From assembly GCF_021261315.1 (NCBI RefSeq), contig NZ_JAJSAX010000010.1, forward strand, positions 1-64,000: a DNA stretch of 64,000 bases, in the 5' to 3' direction. This DNA comes from Epilithonimonas sp. JDS. Lineage in GTDB: Bacteria > Bacteroidota > Bacteroidia > Flavobacteriales > Weeksellaceae. The notes under the pieces were generated by a model. The model searched no databases, was not told where the DNA came from, and saw nothing but the letters and a program-made list of their open reading frames with translations. The translations under genes were made by a program, and so were the position numbers. Positions 24,521 to 33,837 of this stretch are shown here, piece after piece (within the stretch, counting starts at the first letter, position 1; every line of letters begins with the position of its first letter).

Positions 24521-25162
24521 TTGAGAGTAGTTCAAATTACGATAAAATTACAGCAAAAATATTGGAAAGATGATTCAAGAGCTATTAAAAAAACAACTGG
24601 TTCGGAAACAATAAAATATTGCGCTGGTGATATCATTTTTTCTGTAGGGGACAAACCTTTATATTTTTTCTACATTTCTGACGGAAAAGCCAAGCTAATT
24701 AGTAAAGATGGTGATTCAAAAGATTTAATTCAGGAATTTAGTCAGGGAGAGACAGGACTTGCAGGATTTTCATTATTTATCACTGAACCCTATCCAGTAA
24801 CTGCCATTGCTGTAACTGACTGTTTAATCATAAGAATTCCCGTTGTTGATTTTGCCGATTTGATTCAGAATAATGAAGAGTTAAAATTGTACCTGCTTAA
24901 TAATATTTCCGATTCCCTTTACCAAAAATTTATTAGTGCTGATATTCAATTCAAACGGAGTGGCCCAGAGAAGATAGTTATGCTTTTAAATTTCCTCAAA
25001 AGAAAACATACCGATAAAACTCCGTTCTCATTTAAAGTCTTGCTCAGCCGAAAGGATATTGCGGATTTAACTGGACTGCGCGTTGAGACGGTTATAAGAA
25101 ATGTTAAGAAGTTAGAGCAGCAAAAAATCCTGAAAATTATAAATCATAAGATATATTACTAA
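24521..25162 (+). CDS. Crp/Fnr-family regulator with FNR-like recognition helix
   Basis: A 213-residue regulator with a TTG start, since no in-frame ATG lies near the N-terminus; the exact start is uncertain. The sensor barrel spans about 30-125 and the helix-turn-helix reads SRKDIADLTGLRVETVIRNVKKLE. The recognition helix carries E-T-V-I-R, where E and R match the FNR residues that read TTGAT half-sites. It has no FNR-type cysteine cluster, so the signal is not an iron-sulfur centre of that type. It converges with a paralogue at 25249. Confidence 0.87.
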   Translation: MRVVQITIKLQQKYWKDDSRAIKKTTGSETIKYCAGDIIFSVGDKPLYFFYISDGKAKLISKDGDSKDLIQEFSQGETGLAGFSLFITEPYPVTAIAVTDCLIIRIPVVDFADLIQNNEELKLYLLNNISDSLYQKFISADIQFKRSGPEKIVMLLNFLKRKHTDKTPFSFKVLLSRKDIADLTGLRVETVIRNVKKLEQQKILKIINHKIYY

Positions 25163-25248
25163 ATTGGATCTTGCAGATACAACCATTAATCATAATTTTA
25201 CTGTGATCTGTGTCAAAAAACATCAATAAATATGCTGACTAAAAATGG

Positions 25249-25845
25249 TTAGAAATGAATCTTACCATTGATGATTTTCAAAATACCTTCCTTTTCGAAC
25301 TTTTTAATGTTTCTAATCACAGTTTCTGTCCGTAAGCCTGTCATCGCTGCAATTTGCTTACGTGTTAACGGTACAGCAAAAGAAAATGCACTTTGGTCTG
25401 GGCTGAAACTTTTGTGATAGTCTAATACACCTTTGATTCTTACATTCGCATATTTTGACGAATTGTTTTCCAGCATCACGTATTTTTGATACAGACGTTC
25501 TGCCATAAATTTGTTAATATCTTTCGAAATATCAGGATGATCATCAAGCATTTGGAGGAAATTAATTTTAGATAAGCGTAGCACGCTGACCTGATCAAAT
25601 ACAACTGCATTCACAGGATACTTTTGATCAATAAAAAGCAGCATTTCACAAACACTAATCCCCTCATCCAGTATCGCAAAAATTAGCTCATAGCCCTCTT
25701 CATTGTAATGGTTTAATTTAATATTTCCCTTAATAATCTGGTAATAATATTTTGGAGTATCGTTTTCACTGAAAATAACGTCGCCTTGTTTGTAGTGTTT
25801 TACTGTTGCGCCGTAACTTTTAAGGAGTTCTTCTGATATCAGCAT
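25249..25845 (-). CDS. Crp/Fnr-family regulator, paralogue
   Basis: A 198-residue regulator similar throughout to the protein at 24521-25162. The effector barrel spans about 10-115 and the helix-turn-helix reads TRKQIAAMTGLRTETVIRNIKKFE with the same E-T-V-I-R recognition helix. Cysteines are too few for an FNR cluster. The two genes converge with an 86-nt gap, probably after an inverted duplication. An ATGAT-N4-ATCAT box lies 222 nt upstream of its start, so self-control or cross-control is possible. Confidence 0.88.
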   Translation of the reverse strand: MLISEELLKSYGATVKHYKQGDVIFSENDTPKYYYQIIKGNIKLNHYNEEGYELIFAILDEGISVCEMLLFIDQKYPVNAVVFDQVSVLRLSKINFLQMLDDHPDISKDINKFMAERLYQKYVMLENNSSKYANVRIKGVLDYHKSFSPDQSAFSFAVPLTRKQIAAMTGLRTETVIRNIKKFEKEGILKIINGKIHF

Positions 25846-26701
25846 ATTTACTTAGTCATAGTTTAGTTCATTGTAGTCTTAATTCACAGTAGCGATGACT
25901 AAAGGTGATTTATTATTGATGTACTGCCACGTGTCGTTTTTATTCTTTGTACTAAAAAGTATTACTGAAAAAATACTAATATAATTACTTTGGCTACAGA
26001 GATTGACAACTTACAAATCTGTAATCTATATAATTACAAACTTCATAAATTTTGTTCAAACCGTATATGATTCAAATCATAGGACTTGTGGTCATCAACT
26101 TAGATTTGTGTTGATTTCAAATGAATTTATCTGTTAGTGACATTACTACAGAGGGATTTTAATCATATTATTCATCAAACGTAGTTATCTGTTTTTTACA
26201 GCTAAAGGTTGATGATAATATCTCAAGCATTATTCACTTTTGCCAAATTAAATAAGAATAGATCGCTTGCTTTCTTACTCTGTAAAACTAATTTCATTGA
26301 TTCCTTTTCATTTTCTAAAAAAAATTGTTGAACAGCAGATTTTTAGAAATAGAGTCATTTTTTGGTGATGACTTAACATAATATTTTCATTGATTCTATT
26401 TGAATCAATGAAATTTTGTTTAAATATTCAATTTTAATGAATTGAAAATCAATTTAATGTATTCAATGTTAAGTTTTATTAATATTTATTTGTTCAATTA
26501 AAATAAAGAATGTACTATTGTAATGTTTCAATATGAAGCAATGGAATAAATTGCCGTTTCAAACAAATGTTGAAGGTTATATTCAATTAGACAACAATAT
26601 TATTGGCGATAATTACAACAGGATTATCTGTATCAATAATCGAATATGATGATTGAATGGATATTAAAAGCTGAAGAAAATTAAAATATATATAACTGGA
26701 A
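25846..26701. other. Long AT-rich region without a gene
   Basis: About 850 bases between the divergent Crp/Fnr gene and the TonB receptor gene. I find no credible frame. It contains the palindromic box at 26067-26080. The length suggests a complex control region or a decayed gene. Confidence 0.55.
26067..26080. promoter_or_regulatory. FNR-type box ATGAT-N4-ATCAT, copy 2
   Basis: ATGATtcaaATCAT, a perfect palindrome of the same form as 24163-24176, located between a Crp/Fnr gene and the sugar-utilisation locus. Confidence 0.6.
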
Positions 26702-28969
26702 ATGAGAAAATCTTTAACTAAAATTTCAGCTCTCGGACTGATGCTTTCCTTCGCCACAGTTTTTGGACAGGAAAAGACTGACAGTCTTGCAGTGAAAAGC
26801 GCTATCAATGCTGCTGCAAAAAATGAAGAAGGCGTAAAAACTGTGACTGCGTCTTCCAAAGAAGACAACAACAGAAACGTAATGTTGAACGCAGCCAACA
26901 ACACGAGTCCAAGAGACGTGAATATCGGTTTGCCATCAACAGTCGGTGGAATTACCATTCTTGAAAACGATTTGCCTGCCGTTTATTTCTTCTGGCCTGA
27001 ACTTCCCAACAAAACCTGGAGACAGAGTGTAGGCTTGGAAAAAACCGGATTATTGAAAATGGACCAACTAGCAAACACAATGGGCGACCTTGGTTTTGCA
27101 GTAAACTCTTATTCTCAAACCGGAACTAAAGATTTTAAATTAAAAGGAAAGTTCACAACGAGTACTTTCGGTTGGCTACAGGGTGACGTGAATGTTTCCG
27201 GACCAATTTCTAAAAATGGCTGGACGTACACCATTGGCGCTTTTGCCAACTTCGACCCGAGCACTTATAAATTGGGTTTTACAAGAAATGTAGATGAAAC
27301 AAAGATTTTCAGAGCAGGTGTTACCAAATATTTTAATGATGATAAAGGAAAAATCTCGATTCAATACAAATACGCAGATTCTTACAGCATTACCAATTAC
27401 GCCGTTTTCCAATACGGACCGGAAGGTAAAGTAACCGAGCTCGACAATTTCAGAATTGGTAGAGATTCTTACGTGGTAAGAGACGGACAAATCAAAATGA
27501 AAGACATCTTTTCCGGACAAACCTATTGGGCCAATATGGACGGAAATGACAGCAGAAATACATCTCACAACATCGATATTTTCGGTAATTATTTGCTGAA
27601 CAACGGCTGGAATTTCAAATTCTCAACGAGAGCACACTTTGCTACCGCGAAATCTTCCAACATCATTCCTTTAAGTATTTTCAATGCTGATGCGGCTTCG
27701 GGCTACACGATTGCTTCAACAGGTCAGGCTTACACCGGAGCAGTGGGAACGCAGCTGGCAATGCACACCCCTTCAACACCGATTACCAATATTGCAGGAC
27801 GTTTTTCACTGAACAAACAAATAGGAAATCACAATGTGACGTTTGGCGTTTTAGAACAATATTATAACATTGATAAATTTACTTCGAACAGGTCGTTCTT
27901 CTTCCAAACTGTTGAACCGCAACCTCAAAGATTGATTGGTCCAACGACTGATGCGGATGGTTTCTACAATTATAATGCAGGTGGCGAATTCCACAGTGGG
28001 TCAGAAAACAAAGTTTCAGTTTATGGAACAGATGAGTGGAAAGTTTCTGATGATTTTAATTTAAGCTATGGTTTGCATTTGAAAAATCACAGTATTAATG
28101 GAGAATATTCTTTGACACCAAGAACTGTTGGTTTCAATTTCACAGACCCTTCACAATTCAACCAAATCAATCAAAGCTTTTTCCAGATTGGTGGTAGTTT
28201 GAATGCTACTTACAACATCAGCAAAAACTTTGGTGTTATCGCAAACGCTTTATATACCGAGGAAAACAGAAGACTGGAAAGTTATTCTCAGGCTTTTGAA
28301 CCGAATACCAATAAAATAAAAAGTCCATTGGGAGCGTTGGGAATTTTCTGGAACACAGATTATATTCAGTTGATTTCTCAGGCGACTTATCTTAAAAAGA
28401 ACAACAACCTGAACAGATATAACTTGGTCAATCCAGCGAATACGACTCAGGCTCAAAACGTTACGGTTTACTATGATATTCAGACCATTGGATGGACAAC
28501 CGATTTTGTGGTAAAACCTTTCAAAGGATTTAATCTTCATTACCTATTGACTTTGCAGAATCCTGTTTACAAGAAATTCAATTTCAATGCTTTCGGAACA
28601 GCTTACGATTACAACGACAACAATGTTTTGGGAGTGGCTAAGGTATTAATGGAAATCGACCCAAGCTATACGATTGACAAATGGAGATTCTGGGCAAGTT
28701 TCAGATATTTCTCAAGACAATATGCGAATCTTACGAATGCACTTTACTTCGCTCCAAGATGGGAAACTTTCGGTGGGGTAAGTTATACGGTGAACAAAAA
28801 CATCAACCTTGGCGCAACCGTTATCAACTTCCTAAACCAAAGAGGAGCAAGCGGAACCATCAACGGTGCCGAACTGATTACCGATGCCAATCCATACTAT
28901 GGAAAACTGTTGACGGGAACTTACATTATGCCATTGACAGGTCAGTTTTCTGTAAGCTTTAATTTCTAA
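26702..28969 (+). CDS. TonB-dependent outer membrane receptor, SusC-unlike, with a short plug
   Basis: A 755-residue outer membrane transporter. A signal peptide ends near FGQ (residues 22-24). No carboxypeptidase-like or DUF4880-type N-terminal extension is present. A reduced plug region (about 60-140, with SPRDVNIGLPSTVGGITILEN) leads into a barrel that ends in FSVSFNF with the C-terminal aromatic residue typical of outer membrane proteins. No SusD follows. It starts the operon with two GH3 enzymes, so import of a glucoside or oligosaccharide is likely. Confidence 0.88.
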   Translation: MRKSLTKISALGLMLSFATVFGQEKTDSLAVKSAINAAAKNEEGVKTVTASSKEDNNRNVMLNAANNTSPRDVNIGLPSTVGGITILENDLPAVYFFWPELPNKTWRQSVGLEKTGLLKMDQLANTMGDLGFAVNSYSQTGTKDFKLKGKFTTSTFGWLQGDVNVSGPISKNGWTYTIGAFANFDPSTYKLGFTRNVDETKIFRAGVTKYFNDDKGKISIQYKYADSYSITNYAVFQYGPEGKVTELDNFRIGRDSYVVRDGQIKMKDIFSGQTYWANMDGNDSRNTSHNIDIFGNYLLNNGWNFKFSTRAHFATAKSSNIIPLSIFNADAASGYTIASTGQAYTGAVGTQLAMHTPSTPITNIAGRFSLNKQIGNHNVTFGVLEQYYNIDKFTSNRSFFFQTVEPQPQRLIGPTTDADGFYNYNAGGEFHSGSENKVSVYGTDEWKVSDDFNLSYGLHLKNHSINGEYSLTPRTVGFNFTDPSQFNQINQSFFQIGGSLNATYNISKNFGVIANALYTEENRRLESYSQAFEPNTNKIKSPLGALGIFWNTDYIQLISQATYLKKNNNLNRYNLVNPANTTQAQNVTVYYDIQTIGWTTDFVVKPFKGFNLHYLLTLQNPVYKKFNFNAFGTAYDYNDNNVLGVAKVLMEIDPSYTIDKWRFWASFRYFSRQYANLTNALYFAPRWETFGGVSYTVNKNINLGATVINFLNQRGASGTINGAELITDANPYYGKLLTGTYIMPLTGQFSVSFNF

Positions 28970-28979
28970 AATTTTAATA

Positions 28980-31274
28980 ATGAAAAAAACAGTTTTAAAT
29001 GTTGCCGCATTATTTTTAGGACTAACAGCGTTTGCACAAAACATTCAGACCGTGACCAATTCCAAAGGTCCGGTTTTGGGGTATTCTGCAGATTCTGGCG
29101 TTAAAATCCTGACAGTTGGCGGAAATAAATTCAAAGATTTAAACAAAAACGGAAAGCTTGACAAATATGAAGACTGGAGACTTCCGGTTGACGAAAGAGC
29201 CAAAGATTTAGCTTCAAAAATGTCGGTGGAACAGATTGCAGGATTGATGTTGTACAGCGGTCATCAATCGGTTCCGGCACCTGCAGAAGGTTTCAGAGCA
29301 GGAAAATATAACGGAATGTTCTACATAGAAAGTGGCGCCAAAGCTTTCGATTTAACAGACCAGCAGAAGAAATTTTTAAAGGACGATAATCTTCGTCACG
29401 TCTTGGTAACGACAGTAGAATCTCCGGAAATTGCAGCAAAATGGAGCAATAATATTCAGGCTTACATCGAAGGTTTAGGATTGGGAATTCCTGCCAACAA
29501 CAGTACGGACCCGAGACATTCGGCAACGGTAACGGCAGAATTCAATGAAGGAGCTGGCGGACAAATCTCCCTTTGGCCTGACGGTTTGGCAATGGGCGCA
29601 ACTTTCGACCCGGAATTGGTGAAGAAATTCGGAAACATCGCCGCGCAGGAATATAGAGCGTTAGGAATTTCAACGGCTTTATCGCCTCAAATCGATTTGG
29701 GAACAGAACCACGTTGGTACAGAATCGCTTATGTTTTTTCGGAAAGTCCTGAGTTGACCGCAGATTTGGGAAGAGGTTACATCGACGGATTTCAAACTAC
29801 TATCGGAAGCAAAAACGGTTGGGGAAGCAAAAGTGTGAATGCAATGGTCAAACATTGGCCGGGCGGCGGACCTGAGGAAGGCGGTCGCGACGGTCACTGG
29901 GCGATGGGAAAGTACGCAGTTTATCCGGGAAATAATTTTCAGAACCACGTAAAACCTTTTACGGAAGGTGCTTTTAAACTTAACGGTGGAACAAAAGAAG
30001 CTTCTGCGGTAATGCCTTATTATACAATTAGTTTCAATCAGGATACGAAAAACGGCGAAAACGTTGGAAACGGTTACAGCAAATATCTAATCACCGATTT
30101 ACTGCGTGGAAAATACAAATACGACGGCGTAGTTTGCACCGATTGGCTTATCACGGCAGACGAACCAAAATCTCCAGGAGGATTTGCCGGAAAACCTTGG
30201 GGCGCAGAGAAACTATCCATCGCAGAACGTCATTACAAAGTTTTGGAAGCTGGCGTTGACCAATTTGGAGGAAACAATGACAAAGCACCTGTTTTGGAAG
30301 CCTATCAAATGGGTGTAAAAGAACACGGCGAAAAGACATACCGTGCAAAATTTGAGCAGTCTGCGGTTCGTCTGTTGAGAAATTTCTTCAGAACCGGATT
30401 GTTCGAAAATCCTTATGTAAACACAGAAGAAACCAAAAAAATCGTTGGAAATCCTGAATTTATGAAAGCGGGTTACGAAGCTCAGGTAAAATCAATCGTG
30501 ATGCTGAAAAACAAAGCCAATATTCTTCCCATCAAAGAAAGAAAAACGGCTTACATTCCGAAGCGATATTCTCCGGCAACGTTCAACTGGTGGGGAATTT
30601 ACACCGGACCATCTTTGGAATATCCTGTGGATATTGAAAAATTGAAGCAGCATTTTAATGTGACCGATGACCCTGCGAAAGCTGATTTTGCATTGGTTTT
30701 TGTGAAAAGTCCGCACAGTGAAGAGGGTGGTTACAGCGATGTTGATGCCAAAGAGGGCGGAAACGGTTATGTCCCGATTTCTCTTCAATACCAAACGTAC
30801 ACGGCAACCGAAGCCCGTGAAAAAAGTATCGCAGCGGGAGACCCTGTTGTTGCACCCAATGTACACGACAGAACCTTCAAAAACAAAACGTCTACAGCGA
30901 CCAATTTCACAGATTTGTTAGCGATAGAAAACGCTTACAAAGCAATGAACGGAAAACCTGTCATCGTTTCTATCACCGCTTCCAAGCCGATGATTTTTAA
31001 TGAATTCGAAAAACACGCAGATGCAATTCTGATGAATTTCAACGTATCAAATCAGGCAGTTGTGGACATCGTGACCGGAAAATACGAACCTTCAGGATTG
31101 CTTCCGCTTCAGATGCCCGCAAATATGGCGACGGTTGAAAAGCAGAAAGAAGACGTTCCTTACGATATGGAAACGCACAAAGATTCCGAAGGTCACAACT
31201 ACGATTTCGGGTACGGAATGAACTGGTCTGGCGTGATTAAAGATGCCAGAACTCAAAAATATCATAAGCAATAG
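28980..31274 (+). CDS. GH3 family glycoside hydrolase, secreted
   Basis: A 764-residue enzyme with a signal peptide ending near FAQ (residues 18-20). The N-terminal (beta/alpha)8 domain has the KHWPGGG motif and nucleophile aspartate in VVCTDW. The second, alpha/beta domain contains SIVMLKNKANILPI, as in beta-glucosidases and glucan glucohydrolases. A C-terminal fibronectin-like domain is absent, unlike in the paralogue at 33838. It lies 10 nt after the receptor gene and is followed by a strong terminator. The substrate cannot be fixed from sequence. Confidence 0.9.
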   Translation: MKKTVLNVAALFLGLTAFAQNIQTVTNSKGPVLGYSADSGVKILTVGGNKFKDLNKNGKLDKYEDWRLPVDERAKDLASKMSVEQIAGLMLYSGHQSVPAPAEGFRAGKYNGMFYIESGAKAFDLTDQQKKFLKDDNLRHVLVTTVESPEIAAKWSNNIQAYIEGLGLGIPANNSTDPRHSATVTAEFNEGAGGQISLWPDGLAMGATFDPELVKKFGNIAAQEYRALGISTALSPQIDLGTEPRWYRIAYVFSESPELTADLGRGYIDGFQTTIGSKNGWGSKSVNAMVKHWPGGGPEEGGRDGHWAMGKYAVYPGNNFQNHVKPFTEGAFKLNGGTKEASAVMPYYTISFNQDTKNGENVGNGYSKYLITDLLRGKYKYDGVVCTDWLITADEPKSPGGFAGKPWGAEKLSIAERHYKVLEAGVDQFGGNNDKAPVLEAYQMGVKEHGEKTYRAKFEQSAVRLLRNFFRTGLFENPYVNTEETKKIVGNPEFMKAGYEAQVKSIVMLKNKANILPIKERKTAYIPKRYSPATFNWWGIYTGPSLEYPVDIEKLKQHFNVTDDPAKADFALVFVKSPHSEEGGYSDVDAKEGGNGYVPISLQYQTYTATEAREKSIAAGDPVVAPNVHDRTFKNKTSTATNFTDLLAIENAYKAMNGKPVIVSITASKPMIFNEFEKHADAILMNFNVSNQAVVDIVTGKYEPSGLLPLQMPANMATVEKQKEDVPYDMETHKDSEGHNYDFGYGMNWSGVIKDARTQKYHKQ

Positions 31275-31303
31275 TTCATCATAAATAGGTTAATTGATGT
31301 CTT

Positions 31304-31337
31304 GAGACCGGGCATTATGTTCGGTCTCATTTCTTTT
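31304..31337 (+). terminator. Rho-independent terminator after the GH3 gene
   Basis: GAGACCG (31304-31310) and CGGTCTC (31322-31328) form a stem followed by a T-rich tail. It separates receptor plus GH3 from the rest of the locus. Confidence 0.8.
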
Positions 31338-31351
31338 TACTAGAATATTTT

Positions 31352-31467
31352 GGGCAGCTTTTCCGCCTTCCGTTCCCGCTTTTTTGTCATTGCGAAGAAA
31401 CTGAGTCAACAAGTTGAACTTTTCAGCAATCGCAATAACAAAAAGAGCTCCACTCAAGTCGGGCTGC
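31352..31467 (+). repeat. Dispersed repeat family A, copy 2
   Basis: Same ends and same core type as 79-197 (TTTTTTGTCATTGCG core, ends GGGCAGC and GGGCTGC). Confidence 0.85.
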
Positions 31468-31510
31468 GTGAGATTCGCTGTTAAAATTATTGAGATAAGT
31501 CAACGGCATT

Positions 31511-31580
31511 TTTGTCATTCCGTAGGAATCTCAACAATGATATTTAAAATACTGAGCTTAGATTCCTACGGAATGACAAA
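31511..31580. repeat. Inverted repeat family C, copy 2
   Basis: Same arms as 6272-6338 (TTTGTCATTCCGTAGGAATC and its complement) around a different loop. Confidence 0.85.
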
Positions 31581-31702
31581 CTAACTGTTATCTAATTGTT
31601 TGTCTTAGATGAGTAGAACGCCTTTGCGAACTTAAAAACAGTTTAATAATCAAAAAAACCTTAGTCCCGAAACTTCGGGATTAAAAATTAAAATCAATCA
31701 AA

Positions 31703-32581
31703 ATGAAAAAATTAATCATAGCAAGTTTATTTATTGCAGGTTTAACAACCATCAACGCTCAAAAATCAATTCCATTATACAAAGGAAAAGCGCCAGGAAC
31801 AGAAAACTGGACGCAGAAAGAAGCACAGCAATTCAATGAATTGTTCAAAACCGAAGTCGTTTTCAATGTAGCGCAACCTTCAATGTTATTGTTCGAAGCC
31901 GATAAAACAAAAGCGAACGGAACGGTAATCGTTGTTGCTCCGGGTGGGGGTTTCCAAAGTTTATCCATCAACCGGGAAGGAATTGACGTCGCCAAAAAAT
32001 TAGCAGAAAACGGAATCACGGCAGTCGTTTTAAAATACAGATTATTGGAAACAAAATCCAACGACCCGGCCAAAGAAATGATGGAAAACATCAAAGACCG
32101 AAAAGCATTTGATGCAAATACAGCTCCTATCAAAGTGATGGCAGGCGAGGACATCAAAACCGCAATTTCCTACATCAGAACCCACGCAAAAGAATTGAAC
32201 ATTAATCCTGAAAAATTAGGAGTTATTGGATTTTCTGCCGGGGCAAGTGTGATTTTGGAAAGCGTTCTTCACAGCAAAGATGCTTCAACCTTACCGAATT
32301 TCGCAGCTTCGATTTATGGCGGACCAAGTCAGGAGATTTTAGATACGGAAATTCCAAAAGCATCTCTTCCAATGTTTATTTGTGCAGCAAGTGATGACCA
32401 ATTAAAACTCGCTCCGAAATCAGTTCTGTTGTACAATAAATGGCTTGAAGCAGGACAGCCCACCGAACTTCACATCTACGAAAAAGGCGGTCACGGCTTC
32501 GGAATGGGAAAACAGAATCTGCCTGTTGACAAATGGTCTGATGTGTATTTAGACTGGCTGAAATTCCACAAGTTTTTATAA
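31703..32581 (+). CDS. Secreted alpha/beta hydrolase, acetyl-xylan-esterase-like
   Basis: A 292-residue esterase with a signal peptide ending near INAQ. Oxyanion region VVAPGGGFQSL, nucleophile elbow GFSAGASV and late histidine in KGGHGFGMG give a complete triad with D374-like aspartate in SDDQLK. This group deacetylates plant polysaccharide side chains or cleaves similar esters (BD-FAE type). It lies between two GH3 enzymes and would remove ester groups that block their action. It has its own upstream region rich in repeats. Confidence 0.87.
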   Translation: MKKLIIASLFIAGLTTINAQKSIPLYKGKAPGTENWTQKEAQQFNELFKTEVVFNVAQPSMLLFEADKTKANGTVIVVAPGGGFQSLSINREGIDVAKKLAENGITAVVLKYRLLETKSNDPAKEMMENIKDRKAFDANTAPIKVMAGEDIKTAISYIRTHAKELNINPEKLGVIGFSAGASVILESVLHSKDASTLPNFAASIYGGPSQEILDTEIPKASLPMFICAASDDQLKLAPKSVLLYNKWLEAGQPTELHIYEKGGHGFGMGKQNLPVDKWSDVYLDWLKFHKFL

Positions 32582-32794
32582 AATATTTAAACTCAAAATA
32601 TAAACCACAAAAGGCACAAAATTCTTTTGACACATTAGTCACATCAGATTTAAGTTTAAAAACTTTGAAAATAAAAGAACACATTAGCTGAAAATCAAAG
32701 ATTTTCAAAAGCTTTAATGCTCTTTAAAAAGTTTAGTGTTCAAACTTTACGGTCAAAAAAAACTTTTGTGCCTTTTGTGGTTCAACCTAAAACA

Positions 32795-33823
32795 ATGAAA
32801 TCATTTTTTAATATCGTTTCTTTTTTCGCGGCAATTGCTGTGTCCGCGCAGTCGTCTCCCGTGATTTCAGAAATGGATAAATACGTAAAACCCCGCTATC
32901 GTGTCATCGTCGACAATGATTTTGGCGGCGATCCGGACGGATTGTTTCAGCTCGTTCATCAGATTCTTTCGCCTTCGACAGAAATTAAAGGAATTATCGG
33001 TTCCCATTTGAAACCAGGAGACCCGTTTGATAAATCTAATGTTACTGCTGAAAACGCAGTCAAGAAAGTCAATGAAACTTTGGAAGCAATGAATCTTAAA
33101 AACAAATTTTTCGTTTTCCAGGGTTCAAATGACCCATTGAAAGATTTGAAAACACCCAATATTTCCGAAGGTGCAAAAGCCATTGTTGCAGAAGCGATGA
33201 AAGCAGATGAAAAAAATCCTTTGTTCATCGTTTGCGGCGCAGGTTTGACGGAAGTGGCGAGCGCTTATTTAATCGAACCAAAAATCGCTGACAAAATTGT
33301 TGTCGTTTGGATTGGAGGTCCGGAATATCCCGATTTGGCAACGCCACCTCCTGGTTACACGCCTTTAGAATACAATCTTGGAATCGATATCAAAGCAGCG
33401 CAGATTGTTTTCAATGAATCGAATTTAAACATTTGGCAGATTCCGAGGAATACCTATCGACAAACTTTGATGTCTTACGCAGAACTCGTAACGAAAGTAA
33501 AACCAGAAGGAAAAACAGGAGCTTATCTAACCAAGAAAATCGAGGATTTAATGGAAATGGTTCAGAAATTCAATCTGAAAATCGGTGAAACTTACATAAT
33601 GGGAGATTCACCGTTGGTTTTGCTGACAGCTTTACAATCATCATTTGAAGCCGACCCGTCATCAAGTTCTTATGTCATTAAAAATGCTCCTAAAATCAAT
33701 GACAGCGGACTTTACGAAGACAATCCGAAACGAAGAAACATCAGAGTCTACACCCAACTCGACACTCGACTGATGTTCGAAGATTTCTACTCAAAACTAA
33801 AATTATTCAATAACAAAAAGTAA
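32795..33823 (+). CDS. Secreted nucleoside-hydrolase-like protein
   Basis: A 342-residue protein from the ATG at 32795, with signal peptide ending near VSAQ; an upstream in-frame extension does not look like a leader. VIVDNDFGGDPDG replaces the calcium-site DTDPGxDD of inosine-uridine nucleoside hydrolases, with Asn/Asp changes, and FIVCGAGLTEVASAY follows. It belongs to the wider IUNH fold, but whether it cleaves nucleosides is doubtful. In sugar-utilisation loci such proteins may act on glycosylated compounds. It is cotranscribed with the GH3 gene 14 nt later. Confidence 0.8.
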   Translation: MKSFFNIVSFFAAIAVSAQSSPVISEMDKYVKPRYRVIVDNDFGGDPDGLFQLVHQILSPSTEIKGIIGSHLKPGDPFDKSNVTAENAVKKVNETLEAMNLKNKFFVFQGSNDPLKDLKTPNISEGAKAIVAEAMKADEKNPLFIVCGAGLTEVASAYLIEPKIADKIVVVWIGGPEYPDLATPPPGYTPLEYNLGIDIKAAQIVFNESNLNIWQIPRNTYRQTLMSYAELVTKVKPEGKTGAYLTKKIEDLMEMVQKFNLKIGETYIMGDSPLVLLTALQSSFEADPSSSSYVIKNAPKINDSGLYEDNPKRRNIRVYTQLDTRLMFEDFYSKLKLFNNKK

Positions 33824-33837
33824 AAAAATATATAATT

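Larger units (their letters stand above)
31338..31702. other. Repeat-filled intergenic region
   Basis: Contains family A copy 2, family C copy 2 and a short hairpin CCCGAAACTTCGGG near 31665-31680. No gene is seen. Repeats have probably inserted inside an older operon. Confidence 0.7.

Noticed and set aside
24521-24523. TTG start as sign of a broken gene
   Set aside because: The Crp/Fnr protein is otherwise intact and no better start is present, so TTG or a slightly different start is accepted.
26587-26958. 123-residue frame opposite the TonB receptor start
   Set aside because: It is a shadow of the receptor leader and its promoter on the other strand.
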